Of a stretch of DNA of 64,000 nt, positions 1-8,286 are shown one piece after another. Each line of letters opens with the position of its first letter. The stretch's first letter is position 1. A program made the translations under genes and the position numbers. Source of the stretch: Streptomyces sp. T12 (GTDB taxonomy: Bacteria > Actinomycetota > Actinomycetes > Streptomycetales > Streptomycetaceae); the NCBI RefSeq assembly GCF_028736035.1, contig NZ_CP117866.1, positions 6,262,001-6,326,000 on the forward strand, written 5' to 3'. A model generated the notes under the pieces. It saw nothing but the letters and a program-made list of their open reading frames with translations. It was not told where the DNA came from and made no database searches.

Positions 1-2
1 AG

Positions 3-626
3 TCGTTGCGTGCGATGAATGCGCCCGTGGCGGCCGCGCACATCCTGGTCGAGGCCGGCACGGGACGCCCTGCTCACACACTCGTCGACGTCCTGTCCCG
101 GCTTTCTTCGGACGACGCACGTGTGGTGGTGTCGGCCATCGGCGCCACCCGTGCGACAGGTCCCTTCCTGGACGTGGTCGCAGCGCTGCGGGCGGCCGGT
201 CTCTCGCACCTGACCAACCAGGCACTGCTGGAAGCCGGACGCCTGCGCGACATCGAACGGCTTCCGCTTCTGCTGTCCCCGGTGCGGGTGGGCAGCGCGG
301 ACACGGTCGTGATCCTCAAGGGCGCGTGCTCCAGGCCGCTGAGCGACGTCGGGGGCGTGGTGCGGCACCTGGCCGCGGCCGGAATGCGCCAGGAGGCAGC
401 CTTCGTGCGCGTCGCCTCCGCCTTGACAGGGGGCACGGACGCGGACGGCGATCCACTCGGCCGCTGGGGCCACATGCGGTGGTTCGAGCACCCCCGGCGC
501 GGCCTGTCCGCCCCGCCTGCCGCTACGCCTTCCACCCTCACCACTCGCATCCGCATCAACATCCCCGGAACCCGCCCGATCCCACCCATCGTGGTGCGCA
601 AACCGGTGCTGGAGGAAGAGGCGTAG
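3..626 (+). CDS. C-terminal part of an alpha-helical repeat protein (partial, 5' end outside window)
   Basis: The frame is open to the left edge, so this is probably the tail of a longer protein. About 200 residues are visible. The first 135 or so show a degenerate repeat of about 30 residues, with helix-ending phrases such as LVEAG, SAIGATR, LLEAGRLR and LKGACSR at regular spacing, alternating with LRAAGL and LAAAGM. This suggests stacked alpha-hairpins like those in large Streptomyces repeat proteins. The last 45 residues are Pro/Arg-rich and probably disordered. No catalytic motif is visible and the function is unknown. It faces the minus-strand genes that follow. Confidence 0.6.
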   Translation, partial: SLRAMNAPVAAAHILVEAGTGRPAHTLVDVLSRLSSDDARVVVSAIGATRATGPFLDVVAALRAAGLSHLTNQALLEAGRLRDIERLPLLLSPVRVGSADTVVILKGACSRPLSDVGGVVRHLAAAGMRQEAAFVRVASALTGGTDADGDPLGRWGHMRWFEHPRRGLSAPPAATPSTLTTRIRINIPGTRPIPPIVVRKPVLEEEA

Positions 627-655
627 GGGTTGCCGAAGCCGGTGTGCCAGAGCGG

Positions 656-1330
656 TCACTGGCGCTGCCAGACGGTCGCCGTGACGCGCATGCTTTCGCC
701 GTCCGGGATCGAGATCACCTCGACGTAGGCGACACGGCCGTCCCACGTACCGACGCAGGCCCGGTCACCCACCTGGACGTCCAGCGTGTGCCGGCCGGGA
801 TTCGTGTTGAGGAGCGTCGCGCACTCATCGTGCGTCGGTGCGCCGGAGCCTGGCCAGGCGACGAGCGCGGCGTCGCTGTAAAGGACGCTGGAGCCCTCGG
901 TGTACACGTCGCCGTTCACCGCGCTCCCGGGCGGTGTCCGGTCGAGCCACCAGCCCCTGGTCACCCTGCCGGGGTCGAGCTCCAGCGTGCCGTGCCAGCG
1001 CACCCGGCTCTGCGGCGCGGGCGCTGGGGCCGCCGACGTGGGCGCAGGGGTCGGAGAGGGGCGCGGAGGCGAGGGCGTGGGAGAGGCCGACGTCTCGGTG
1101 GGGTCGGGCCGTGGCCCGGTGGTCGTAGGGACCGGGGGCGTGCGGTCCGGGGCGGGCGCCGGGGTGGTCGGCGTGGGGGAGGGGGCCAGGCTGTCGCTCG
1201 GGCGCGTCACTGCGACGAGCAACGTCACCGTGGCCGTGATCAGGGCGGCGGTCACCGCGAAGACGCCCCCGATGACCGCTGCCTTGATCGGGGTCTCCTG
1301 GCCGCGGAACCAGTTGAGAAGCCTGGTCAT
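656..1330 (-). CDS. Membrane-anchored protein with Pro/Thr-rich stalk and extracytoplasmic domain
   Basis: 224 residues. A short basic N-terminus is followed by one hydrophobic segment (about 15-42) and a Pro/Thr/Ser/Ala-rich stalk (about 45-108). A compact C-terminal domain (about 110-224) has two cysteines (in HDECATLL and DRACVGTW) that could form a disulfide outside the cell. The likely topology is N-in with the domain displayed through the wall. It lies downstream of the DUF6232/motif gene pair on the same strand, 146 bases away, and may belong to the same accessory unit. No family was recognised; a sensor or binding role is only a guess. Confidence 0.65.
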   Translation of the reverse strand: MTRLLNWFRGQETPIKAAVIGGVFAVTAALITATVTLLVAVTRPSDSLAPSPTPTTPAPAPDRTPPVPTTTGPRPDPTETSASPTPSPPRPSPTPAPTSAAPAPAPQSRVRWHGTLELDPGRVTRGWWLDRTPPGSAVNGDVYTEGSSVLYSDAALVAWPGSGAPTHDECATLLNTNPGRHTLDVQVGDRACVGTWDGRVAYVEVISIPDGESMRVTATVWQRQ

Positions 1331-1476
1331 GACGCCCCTGTCCGTCCCGTAGGGACCGTCAACTGTACGGTCGTAACCGCCCGTTGGCGATCAGGTGGAC
1401 GGCAGCGCAGAGGTCTTCGGCCTCAGGCGCCGATCACTCGGCGGTGTCAGCCGCCGGACGACCTGGCCGCCCGCTG

Positions 1477-1836
1477 CTACTGCCCGCCCAGCAGCCCGAG
1501 GATCTTGTTGACCGCGTCGAGCACCGGCTGGCCGACAGCACCGACCGTCGCGGCGATTCCGGCGATGGCCATCAGCGCGCGATGGCGGTCCTGGGCGGGC
1601 ACGGTGCCGTCGGGGCTGATGGCGGGAAGGGAGTCGTCGATGGCCTGCGCGCTGGCCGCCGGGACTTGGGCGCGCAGCTCCTCGACCAGCCGCAGCAGTT
1701 CCTGGACCGCCGACAGCATCTCGGCGGACGCGGGCGACGTGTCGGCGGACGTCACCTGCTTCTTGTCGATGCCGATGTTGTTCTGGCCGCCGTTCATGGT
1801 CACGCTGTCGCCGAAGTGGTAACTGTCGCCGCTCAT
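1477..1836 (-). CDS. Small protein with N-terminal YHFGD Gly/Asn-rich motif and hydrophobic C-terminus
   Basis: 119 residues. Its ATG overlaps the stop of the DUF6232 gene (ATGA), so the two are translationally coupled. Residues 6-23 read YHFGDSVTMNGGQNNIGI, matching the last residues of the upstream protein at 12 of 18 positions. After a short linker comes an amphipathic helix (about 38-57, rich in Leu and Glu), a disordered acidic part, then a hydrophobic Gly/Ala-rich helix (about 87-119) that could insert into or lie on a membrane. Motif, linker and hydrophobic segment resemble the layout of effectors controlled by amyloid-type motifs. That role is inference; no family assignment is certain. 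Confidence 0.75.
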   Translation of the reverse strand: MSGDSYHFGDSVTMNGGQNNIGIDKKQVTSADTSPASAEMLSAVQELLRLVEELRAQVPAASAQAIDDSLPAISPDGTVPAQDRHRALMAIAGIAATVGAVGQPVLDAVNKILGLLGGQ

Positions 1837-2441
1837 GCCGAAATCCCCACGTTGCCTGTACCGCCGTACATGTTGACGTTGTCGCCGAAGTGGTAGTGCC
1901 TCGGGGAGACCGTGATGCTCTCCACCGTCACCTGGAACTCGGCCTCCGGGTTCTCGATCGCGTTGACGATGTAGCCGACGAGCTGGTCCAGGTGCGCCGG
2001 GTTCGAGCTGGTCACCACCGCCATCGACGGACCCGATGTCTCGGCGGCCAGTACGTAGTACGACTGCGCCGACAGCACCGAGATCAGCTGCCCGACGCAG
2101 TAGATCAGTGCGGCCGCGGCGGCGATCCAGACGAACGTGATGATCCCGCTGCCCGCGCTCTCGCTCCCGAGGGTCGTCACGGCGCCGAGGATGGTGAGGG
2201 CGAACGCGATCGACAGGATGATCCCGATGTTCTTGAAGAAGCGCACCGTGGCCTCCATCCGTCTGGGATGGAGGGTGTAGGTGTACACGCGGGTGATGTT
2301 CGCCAGGGGGTAAGCGGCCCTGCCGACCCAGAGCAGTCGCTTGTCGACACGCAGATCGACCTGGGCCCCGCGTAAGAGCGGTGGTGGCAGGGGCGGAATG
2401 TCGGGTGGGGTGTTCCACGGCCGTTCTGTGGGTTCCGTCAT
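1833..2441 (-). CDS. DUF6232-like membrane protein ending in a YHFGD Gly/Asn-rich motif
   Basis: 202 residues from the ATG at 2441, which has AAGGAG seven bases upstream; an ATG six bases earlier sits too close to that site. A Pro-rich start is followed by a beta-type module (about 26-66, with RVDKRLLWVGRAAYPL) typical of DUF6232, two membrane segments (about 70-92 and 99-124), and a cytoplasmic domain (about 127-180). Residues 183-200 (YHFGDNVNMYGGTGNVGI) repeat the motif that opens the next protein. The DUF6232 call comes from memory of the family; its function is not known. The motif pair suggests the two products interact. Confidence 0.75.
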   Translation of the reverse strand: MTEPTERPWNTPPDIPPLPPPLLRGAQVDLRVDKRLLWVGRAAYPLANITRVYTYTLHPRRMEATVRFFKNIGIILSIAFALTILGAVTTLGSESAGSGIITFVWIAAAAALIYCVGQLISVLSAQSYYVLAAETSGPSMAVVTSSNPAHLDQLVGYIVNAIENPEAEFQVTVESITVSPRHYHFGDNVNMYGGTGNVGISA

Positions 2442-2870
2442 CTCCATGCTCCTTCTGAGGACGAAGTCGACTACGTAGCGTTTCATCACTCGCACGCCGT
2501 CGACAGGGCCAAGTGTGGTGCTGTTGTGGAGAGTTCGGCTGCGATGGAGACGAAGACGACCGGTCCCCGAGGCGTGCCGTCAGGTACTCGTGCGGCGTAC
2601 GGGACCGGAGCCGGCGCTCGACCAGCACCACCCCCAGCCACGGCCCCACCCAGTACCCGCGAGGCGGAGGGGAGCGGCGGCAGGCCCGTCAGCGTGGTGA
2701 GTGCGAAGGCCGTGCTCGTTCACCCCCGACGGCAGCAGATTGCCCCGTTAGCCGAAGGAGAAGCGGCCGATCGCCATCTGCGGGACGCCGAACCGCGGCC
2801 CGTCCAGCGACAGGGTCCCGTGCGTCACCACGCCCAGGGGCGTGCTGTCAGCCTGGACGGTGGCTCGCTG
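2442..2870. other. 429-base stretch without a convincing gene
   Basis: No complete gene is supported here. On the minus strand, directly after the stop of the PLDc_N gene and in its frame, about 40 codons from 2870 to the TAA at 2748-2750 read like coding sequence (for example LGVVTHGTLSLDG and VPQMAIGRFSFG) but have no clear start or ribosome site. This may be the tail of a lost gene. Nearer 2520-2650 the minus strand has another short coding-like stretch (WLGVVLVERRLRSRTPHEY) without a start. The rest is probably the promoter region of the DUF6232 unit. Confidence 0.35.
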
Positions 2871-3221
2871 TCAGGGCTCGTCGTGCTTCGGCCCGTCGTC
2901 CTTCTTCTCGTCCCTCTCATCCCTCTTGTTCCTCTTGTCGTCGTCCTCGTCCAGGGACTTCAGGAACTCGGGGTTGTCGTCGGGGGCGACCCACTGTTGG
3001 CGCTGCCGGTCCCGGACTCCGGACCAGCCGTCGGCGGCCGGGCTGCGCTTCTTGCCCGCGATCAGCCAGGAGATCGAGCCGACGAGCGGGAAGAGCAGGA
3101 CGAGGATCGCCCACAGCGGCTTGGGCATGTGGCGGATGTCGTCCTCCTTCGTGCTGATGCAGTCGATGAACGCGTACACGCTCAGTGCCAGTGGCACGAG
3201 GAACATCAGCACCCGGAGCAT
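2871..3221 (-). CDS. PLDc_N domain membrane protein
   Basis: 116 residues, with a GGAGAGGA ribosome site just before the ATG. Two hydrophobic segments (about 1-19 and 34-54) flank a short loop, in the pattern of the phospholipase D N-terminal (PLDc_N) family: aliphatic helix, small loop with D/E, then [24 protein letters not shown]. The tail (about 60-116) is charged, with runs of D, K, R and E, and probably cytoplasmic. There is no phospholipase catalytic domain. It is divergent from mqnL, with 87 bases between the starts. Function is unknown. Confidence 0.8.
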   Translation of the reverse strand: MLRVLMFLVPLALSVYAFIDCISTKEDDIRHMPKPLWAILVLLFPLVGSISWLIAGKKRSPAADGWSGVRDRQRQQWVAPDDNPEFLKSLDEDDDKRNKRDERDEKKDDGPKHDEP

Positions 3222-3250
3222 GGGTCCTCTCCAGCGAAACGGTCGTCGGG

Positions 3251-3269
3251 CCGGGGGCACGGCCCCCGG
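3251..3269. repeat. GC-rich hairpin in divergent promoter region
   Basis: A perfect inverted repeat of eight bases (CCGGGGGC / GCCCCCGG) around a three-base loop. It lies between the divergent PLDc_N gene and mqnL. It could be an operator or simply a cruciform-prone site. Confidence 0.4.
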
Positions 3270-3295
3270 GTTCAGGGTCAGGGTAGCCGCTCGGG

Positions 3296-3301
3296 GATAC
3301 T
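3296..3301 (+). promoter_or_regulatory. Putative -10 of mqnL (leaderless)
   Basis: GATACT lies seven bases before the ATG at 3309 and no ribosome site precedes that ATG. Transcription starting at the A of ATG would give a leaderless message. The -35 is not clear. Confidence 0.45.
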
Positions 3302-3308
3302 TGACCCC

Positions 3309-4766
3309 ATGGCTTACGACGATCTTCGTTCCCTGCTCAGGGCGCTGGAGCGCGAAGGCGACCTCAAGCGCGTCAAGGCTGAGGTCGATCCGTATCTGGA
3401 GGTCGGGGAGATCGTCGACCGCGTACAGAAGTCCGGCGGTCCCGCGCTGCTCTTCGAGAACGTGAAGGGGTCGTCGATGCCCCTCGCGATGAACGTCTTC
3501 GGGACCGACCGGCGGCTGCTCAAGGCCCTGGGCCTGAAGTCGTACGGCGACATCTCCGACAAGATCGGCGGACTGCTCAAGCCCGAGCTGCCGCACGGGT
3601 TCGTCGGGGTCCGCGAGGCCTTCGGGAAGCTCGGCGCGATGACGCACGTGCCGCCGAAGAAGGTGAAGTCGGACAACGCGCCGGTGCAGGAGGTCGTGCT
3701 GCACGGCGACGAGGTCGACCTCGACCGGCTGCCGGCGCTGTTCACCTGGCCCAAGGACGGCGGCTCCTTCTTCAACCTGGGGCTCACGCACACCAAGGAC
3801 CCGGAGAGCGGCGTACGGAATCTGGGCCTGTACCGGCTGCAGCGCCACGACAAGCGCACGATCGGCATGCACTGGCAGATCCACAAGGACAGCCGGAACC
3901 ACTACCAGGTGGCGGCGAGGAGGGGAGAGCGGCTGCCGGTCGCCATCGCCTTCGGCTGCCCGCCCGCCGTGACCTACGCCTCCACCGCGCCGCTCCCCGG
4001 TGACATCGACGAGTACCTCTTCGCCGGGTTCGTCTCGGGCAAGCGGATCGAGATGGTGGACTGCAAGACGGTGCCGTTGCAGGTGCCGGCGCAGGCGGAG
4101 GTCGTGCTGGAGGGGTGGCTGGAGCCCGGCGAGATGCTGCCGGAAGGTCCCTTCGGGGACCACACCGGTTTCTACACGCCGCAGGAGCCCTTCCCCGCCC
4201 TCAAGATCGACTGCGTGACGATGCGGCGGCGGCCGTTGCTCCAGTCGATCGTCGTAGGCCGGCCTCCGACGGAGGACGGACCCTTGGGCCGGGCGACGGA
4301 ACGCTTCTTCCTCCCCCTCCTGAAGATCATCGTCCCGGACATCGTGGACTACCACCTGCCGGAGGCCGGGGGCTTCCACAACTGCGCGATCGTCTCGATC
4401 GACAAGAAGTACCCCAAGCACGCCCAGAAGACGATGCATGCAATCTGGGGCGCCCACATGATGTCCCTGACGAAGCTGATCGTGGTCGTCGACTCCGACT
4501 GCGACGTCCACGACCTGCACGAGGTCGCCTGGCGGGCGCTCGGCAACACCGACTACGCCCGTGACCTCACGGTCGTAGAAGGCCCCGTCGACCATCTCGA
4601 CCACGCCTCCTACCAGCAGTTCTGGGGCGGCAAGGCGGGAATCGACGCGACGAAGAAGTGGCCCGAGGAGGGCTACACGCGCGACGGCGGCTGGCCCGAC
4701 ATGGTGGAGTCCGACCCGCAGACGGCGGCGAAGGTCGACCGCCGCTGGAAGGAGTACGGCCTGTGA
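3309..4766 (+). CDS. mqnL: UbiD-type decarboxylase of menaquinone (futalosine) pathway
   Basis: 485 residues, normal for the UbiD family. UbiD enzymes use prenylated FMN made by UbiX to decarboxylate aromatic or unsaturated acids. The motif [11 protein letters not shown] starts at E279, and the sequence runs collinear with the family to the C-terminus. In Streptomyces the UbiD/UbiX/UbiA set acts late in the futalosine route, removing the carboxyl of the naphthoate ring. The next gene, the prenyltransferase, overlaps its stop (GTGA). The start at 3309 is the only one that fits the family N-terminus. The pathway role is inferred from known Streptomyces mqnL-mqnP pairing. Confidence 0.92.
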   Translation: MAYDDLRSLLRALEREGDLKRVKAEVDPYLEVGEIVDRVQKSGGPALLFENVKGSSMPLAMNVFGTDRRLLKALGLKSYGDISDKIGGLLKPELPHGFVGVREAFGKLGAMTHVPPKKVKSDNAPVQEVVLHGDEVDLDRLPALFTWPKDGGSFFNLGLTHTKDPESGVRNLGLYRLQRHDKRTIGMHWQIHKDSRNHYQVAARRGERLPVAIAFGCPPAVTYASTAPLPGDIDEYLFAGFVSGKRIEMVDCKTVPLQVPAQAEVVLEGWLEPGEMLPEGPFGDHTGFYTPQEPFPALKIDCVTMRRRPLLQSIVVGRPPTEDGPLGRATERFFLPLLKIIVPDIVDYHLPEAGGFHNCAIVSIDKKYPKHAQKTMHAIWGAHMMSLTKLIVVVDSDCDVHDLHEVAWRALGNTDYARDLTVVEGPVDHLDHASYQQFWGGKAGIDATKKWPEEGYTRDGGWPDMVESDPQTAAKVDRRWKEYGL

Positions 4767-5665
4767 GCAGCGCCTCCGCCGCGATTCCGCAGCCAGGACG
4801 CACGAAGGCGTTCCTCCGCCTCGTCATGATCGAGCACTCGGTGTTCGCGCTGCCCTTCGCGTACATCGCCGCGCTGACCGCGATGTTCCAGTGGGACAGG
4901 AACATCCACTGGGGCCGGCTGCTCCTGGTCACCATCTGCATGGTGGGCCTGCGGACCTTCGCCATGGCGGTGAACCGGATCATCGACCGCGAGATCGACG
5001 CGCGCAACCCTCGGACCGCCCACCGCGAGCTGGTGACCGGCGCGATGTCGGTCCGCCACGCCTGGACGGGCGCCCTGATCGCCCTGGTGATCTTCCTGGG
5101 CTCGGCGGCCCTGCTGAACCCCCTGTGCCTGGCCCTGGCCCCCATCGCGGTGATCCCGATGGTGGTCTACCCCTACGGCAAACGGTTCACGAACTTCCCC
5201 CAGGCGATCCTCGGCCTCGCCCAGGCGATGGGCCCGGTCGGCGGCTGGCTGGCCGTCACCGGCACCTGGTCCTGGGACGCGGTGATCCTCGGCCTTGCCG
5301 TCGGCATCTGGATCGGCGGCTTCGACCTGATCTACGCCTGCCAGGACATCGAGGCCGACCGCGAGACCGGCGTCATGTCGGTCCCGGCCCGCTTCGGCGT
5401 CCCGGCGGCGATCTGGGGAGCGCGCGCCTGCCATGCGATCACGACGGCCCTGCTCGTCTGGTACGCGCTCGCCACGGACGCGGGCGCCTTCTTCTGGCTG
5501 GGCCTGCTGATCGTGGCCGGCGCGTTCGTGTACGAGCACTCGATCGTCCGCCCGCACGACCTGTCCCGCCTGAACCGGGCGTTCTTCAGCGTCAACGGGT
5601 TCATCGGGATTGCCCTGTTCGTGTGTGCGCTGCTGGATCTTCTGGTTCGGGGTCTGACCGTCTGA
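4763..5665 (+). CDS. mqnP: UbiA-family prenyltransferase (menaquinone, futalosine pathway)
   Basis: 300 residues from a GTG overlapping the mqnL stop, with GGAAGGAG eight bases upstream. The protein is polytopic with about eight or nine membrane helices. The first Asp-rich motif is N71-x3-D75-x3-D79 ([15 protein letters not shown]), and the second is near residues 188-200 ([13 protein letters not shown]). Both bind Mg and the polyprenyl diphosphate. It attaches the isoprenoid tail to the naphthoate head group at the membrane. Coupling to mqnL indicates one transcript. Confidence 0.92.
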   Translation: MSSASAAIPQPGRTKAFLRLVMIEHSVFALPFAYIAALTAMFQWDRNIHWGRLLLVTICMVGLRTFAMAVNRIIDREIDARNPRTAHRELVTGAMSVRHAWTGALIALVIFLGSAALLNPLCLALAPIAVIPMVVYPYGKRFTNFPQAILGLAQAMGPVGGWLAVTGTWSWDAVILGLAVGIWIGGFDLIYACQDIEADRETGVMSVPARFGVPAAIWGARACHAITTALLVWYALATDAGAFFWLGLLIVAGAFVYEHSIVRPHDLSRLNRAFFSVNGFIGIALFVCALLDLLVRGLTV

Positions 5666-5666
5666 T

Positions 5667-5672
5667 TACGGT
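5667..5672 (+). promoter_or_regulatory. Putative -10 of the Uma2 gene (leaderless)
   Basis: TACGGT fits TANNNT and is seven bases before the ATG at 5680. No ribosome site is seen there, so the message is probably leaderless. Confidence 0.4.
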
Positions 5673-5679
5673 GCGGCCC

Positions 5680-6242
5680 ATGACCCGCCTGCACACGCAG
5701 CTCAGCCGGTTCGAGGACGCCTTCCCCGGATTTCGGACGGAGATCGTCGAAGGCAGTGTCGTGGCGTGCCCGCTCAGGCCGCACCACGCCAGAACGATCT
5801 ACGAGGCATGGAACGCCCTCGACCCGCAGCTCGGGCCGGTGTGGGACCTCGTCAGCGATGTCGTCTTCCCCTTCGACGAGGACAACGAGCTCTGTCCCGA
5901 CCTGGCCGTGATCCCCGCGCCGGAGGTGAACCGGAACGAGCTCGCGTACCCGGTCGATGTCATCGAATTCGTCGTCGAGGTCGTCTCACAGGGCAGCATC
6001 CGCCGCGACTACGAGGTGAAACCCCGCTGTTACGCCTCCCGGGGCATCGCCAACTACCTGATCTTCGACCCGCTGAAGGGCCACTGCGTCACGATGTGGA
6101 ACCCCGGCCCTGACGTCTACCGTGGCCGCGACACCATTCAGGCCCCTATGGCCCTGACCTGACCATCGACTCCCCGCTCGGCAAGCTGACCGTTCCCACC
6201 GCCGGCCTCCCCGTCGACCCTAAGTCGCGCCCCCGGCCCTGA
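5680..6242 (+). pseudogene. Uma2-family putative endonuclease, frameshifted near its C-terminus
   Basis: The intact first part (5680-6162, 160 residues) has the Uma2/DUF820 fold with PD-(D/E)xK-type residues: CPDLAVI, then IEFVVEVVS, then YEVKPRCYASRGIANYLIFD. It stops early after GRDTIQAPMALT. Reading on from 6144 in another frame gives PYGPDLTIDSPLGKLTVPT and on to a TGA at 6240-6242, which is the normal C-terminal strand region of Streptomyces Uma2 proteins. Losing one G from a run near 6141 explains this. The active site precedes the shift, so partial function is possible. Many Streptomyces carry dozens of Uma2 copies of unknown role. The shifted tail overlaps the end of the rhomboid gene. 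Confidence 0.75.
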
Positions 6243-6861
6243 GCGTGAGCGCAGTCGACCGGCGCCGCAGCAAGAACGCCGCCGCCACCCCCGCCACCAG
6301 CCCCACCAGATGGCCCTGCCAGCTGACGCCGGACTGGGTCGGGGCGAGGCCCGCCAGTATGGAGCCGCCCCAGACCGCGGCCACGAGCAGGCCGACCAGG
6401 ACGCCGAGCGGGCGGCGCTCGACGAAGCCGGTGACCAGGAGGAAGCCGAAGAGGCCGAAGATCAGGCCGGAGGCGCCCGCGGTGTTGCTGCCGGACGGGG
6501 ATATCAGCCACACGCCGAGGCCGTCGGCGACGACGATCAGGGCGCAGACGGCGGCGAACCGGCGTATGCCGCCGAGGGCGGCCAGGAACCCGAGGACCAG
6601 CAGCGGCACGCTGTTCGCGGCGACGTGGGCGAAGCCGAAGTGGATGAAGGAGGCCGGGACGACGTCCACCAGCTCGGACGCGGTGCGCGGGACGATGCCG
6701 AAGCCGTCCAGGGCGTGCCCGCTGAGCACGTCGGCCACTTCCAGCAGCCACAGCAGCGCCACCCAGCCCAGCATCAGCTTGGCGGCCGTCCGCGCGCGGT
6801 CACCCCGCGACCACTCGCGCTCCGCGCCCCACGTGTCCGACACCTCCGACGTACCCGCCAT
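6220..6861 (-). CDS. Rhomboid-family intramembrane serine protease
   Basis: 213 residues with about six membrane helices. The rhomboid pattern is visible: the HFGFAHVAANS segment in helix 2, the nucleophile in GASGLIFGLFGF, and the catalytic His in WQGHLVGLVAG of the last helix. These enzymes cut membrane proteins within the bilayer; the substrate here is unknown. The ATG at 6861 gives the usual short cytoplasmic N-terminus; a GTG two codons earlier is possible. It converges with the Uma2 gene and is divergent from the UbiX gene. Confidence 0.87.
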   Translation of the reverse strand: MAGTSEVSDTWGAEREWSRGDRARTAAKLMLGWVALLWLLEVADVLSGHALDGFGIVPRTASELVDVVPASFIHFGFAHVAANSVPLLVLGFLAALGGIRRFAAVCALIVVADGLGVWLISPSGSNTAGASGLIFGLFGFLLVTGFVERRPLGVLVGLLVAAVWGGSILAGLAPTQSGVSWQGHLVGLVAGVAAAFLLRRRSTALTLRAGGAT

Positions 6862-6938
6862 GGCCACCCCACCGTCCCACTCGTCCCTCCGGGGAACGCC
6901 CGGCCACCCTTGGTCGGTTCCCACCCCGCGACGCCGGA

Positions 6939-6944
6939 TAGGCT
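6939..6944 (+). promoter_or_regulatory. Putative -10 of mqnM/ubiX (leaderless)
   Basis: TAGGCT fits TANNNT and ends seven bases before the GTG at 6952. No ribosome site is present, suggesting transcription starts at the start codon. Confidence 0.5.
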
Positions 6945-6951
6945 CGGTGTC

Positions 6952-7635
6952 GTGAACCCAGTCAAGCCAGGAGAGACGCCGCGTGCGCCTTGGATCGTAG
7001 GGGTGTCCGGCGCTTCCGGCACCCCATACGCCGCCGCGGTGCTGCGCGCGCTCCTCGCCGCGGGGGAGAGTGTCGACCTGGTCGTCAGCCGGGCGTCGCG
7101 GCTGACGTTGCTCGACGAGACGGGCATTTCGTTCCGGGACGGGCACTGGCAGGACGACCTGCGGGAGTGGCTCGCCCGGGGAGCCGACGGCAAGCCCGGT
7201 ACCTTCGAGGCCGACATCGAGGACGTCCGGTACTGGAACGCCGGGGATCTCGCGGCCGGGCCGTCCTCGGGGTCGTACCCGGCGAAGGGCATGCTGATCG
7301 TGCCTGCCTCCACCGCGTGCGTCGCCGGTGTCGCGCTGGGGCTGTCCAAGGACCTGTTGCAGCGGTCGGCGAGCGTGACCCTGAAGGAGGGGCGCAAGCT
7401 CGTCGTCGCCGTACGGGAGACGCCGCTGGGCGGGCAGACGCTGCGGCACCTGGTGACACTGGACGACGCGGGGGCGATCGTCGTGCCGGCCTCGCCCGCC
7501 TTCTACGCGGGGGCGACGCACATCCAGGACCTGGTCGACTTCGTCGCCGGACGCGTCCTGGACGCGGCGGGCGTCGAGCACCGGCTCTACCGCCGCTGGA
7601 AGGGCGAACTCGGCGGCGGCGCCCACCCAACCTGA
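6952..7635 (+). CDS. mqnM: UbiX-type flavin prenyltransferase
   Basis: 227 residues. UbiX makes the prenylated FMN cofactor that UbiD-type decarboxylases need, so this gene serves MqnL. The FMN-binding start GVSGASGTPYA is near residues 17-27, and the central PASTACVAGVALGLSKDLLQR and the ETPLGGQTLRH region match the family. A segment around residues 65-95 is longer than in E. coli UbiX. The GTG at 6952 is chosen because the family N-terminus follows directly and a -10-like element lies just upstream. The protein is soluble and forms dodecamers in known members. Confidence 0.9.
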   Translation: MNPVKPGETPRAPWIVGVSGASGTPYAAAVLRALLAAGESVDLVVSRASRLTLLDETGISFRDGHWQDDLREWLARGADGKPGTFEADIEDVRYWNAGDLAAGPSSGSYPAKGMLIVPASTACVAGVALGLSKDLLQRSASVTLKEGRKLVVAVRETPLGGQTLRHLVTLDDAGAIVVPASPAFYAGATHIQDLVDFVAGRVLDAAGVEHRLYRRWKGELGGGAHPT

Positions 7636-7647
7636 GCGGCACGCGAG

Positions 7648-7677
7648 AGCATCACGCGGCAACAGCATCACGCGGCA
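7648..7677. repeat. Two direct copies of AGCATCACGCGGCA
   Basis: Two perfect 14-base copies at 7648-7661 and 7664-7677, spaced 16 bases, between mqnM and the AsnC gene. They are followed by looser repeats of CTCGTCA or TTGTCAG. They may be regulator sites for the AsnC gene or a remnant duplication. Confidence 0.5.
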
Positions 7678-7748
7678 CCAGCAGTACTCGTCACTTCAGG
7701 AACTTGTCAGAACTCGTCAGACCTCTTCAGTGGAAGGCTTCGAATCGC

Positions 7749-8204
7749 ATGGACGCGGTGGACAGGCAGCTCATCCAGGCCCTGAGGGAGAACGGCCGGG
7801 CCTCCTACGCGGAGCTGGGACGCCTCGTCGGCCTGTCGGGACCCAGTGTCACCGACCGCATCAACCGGCTGGAGGCGGCCGGCGTCATCACCGGCTACCG
7901 CGCCACCGTCGACGCCGCCTCGCTCGGCCTCGGCGTCACCGCCCTGATCGGCATCTCGCTCTCCGACGCCACCGACCACGAGGACGTGGCGGACCGGCTG
8001 CGGGACCTGGGCGAGATCGAGGACTGCTGGTTCATCGCGGGCGACGACTCGTACATGCTCAAGGTGCGCGCGGCCGACGTGGACGGGCTGGAGAAGATCA
8101 TCCGGCGGCTCAGCGGGACCGAGGGCGTGTCCCGGACCCGTACGACGATCGTGCTCTCCACGAAGTGGGAGAACCGGGTCGGAGAGCTGCCCGAAGAGGA
8201 GTAG
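7749..8204 (+). CDS. Lrp/AsnC-family transcriptional regulator
   Basis: 151 residues, full length. An N-terminal winged helix-turn-helix (about 3-60, with NGRASYAELGRLVGLSGPSV) is followed by an effector-binding RAM domain (about 65-140). Such proteins form octamers or dimers and respond to amino acids. It lies between mqnM and mqnE on the same strand, so it may regulate itself and possibly the menaquinone genes; that link is inference from position. Confidence 0.9.
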   Translation: MDAVDRQLIQALRENGRASYAELGRLVGLSGPSVTDRINRLEAAGVITGYRATVDAASLGLGVTALIGISLSDATDHEDVADRLRDLGEIEDCWFIAGDDSYMLKVRAADVDGLEKIIRRLSGTEGVSRTRTTIVLSTKWENRVGELPEEE

Positions 8205-8227
8205 GCACGGAGCGCCGTATGGGGGTC

Positions 8228-8248
8228 CCCCCGCCCGAAAGGTGGGGG
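8228..8248. terminator. Hairpin between AsnC gene and mqnE
   Basis: CCCCCGCC-CGAAA-GGTGGGGG forms an eight-pair stem with one wobble. It sits inside a short G/C-run repeat (TGGGGGTCCCCCC and GTGGGGGAG) of a type scattered through Streptomyces genomes. It could end the AsnC transcript; it has no U-tract. Confidence 0.45.
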
Positions 8249-8286
8249 AGTACGGTTTACGAAGTCTGTCTGAGAGAGGTGTACGC

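Noticed and set aside
2526..3300. Long plus-strand frame leading into mqnL
   Set aside because: The protein is low-complexity Arg/Pro/Ala sequence, antisense to the PLDc_N gene, and the UbiD family begins at 3309.
8217..8250. Insertion sequence remnant
   Set aside because: Only short G/C runs with a hairpin of a kind scattered in Streptomyces; no terminal repeats or target duplication.
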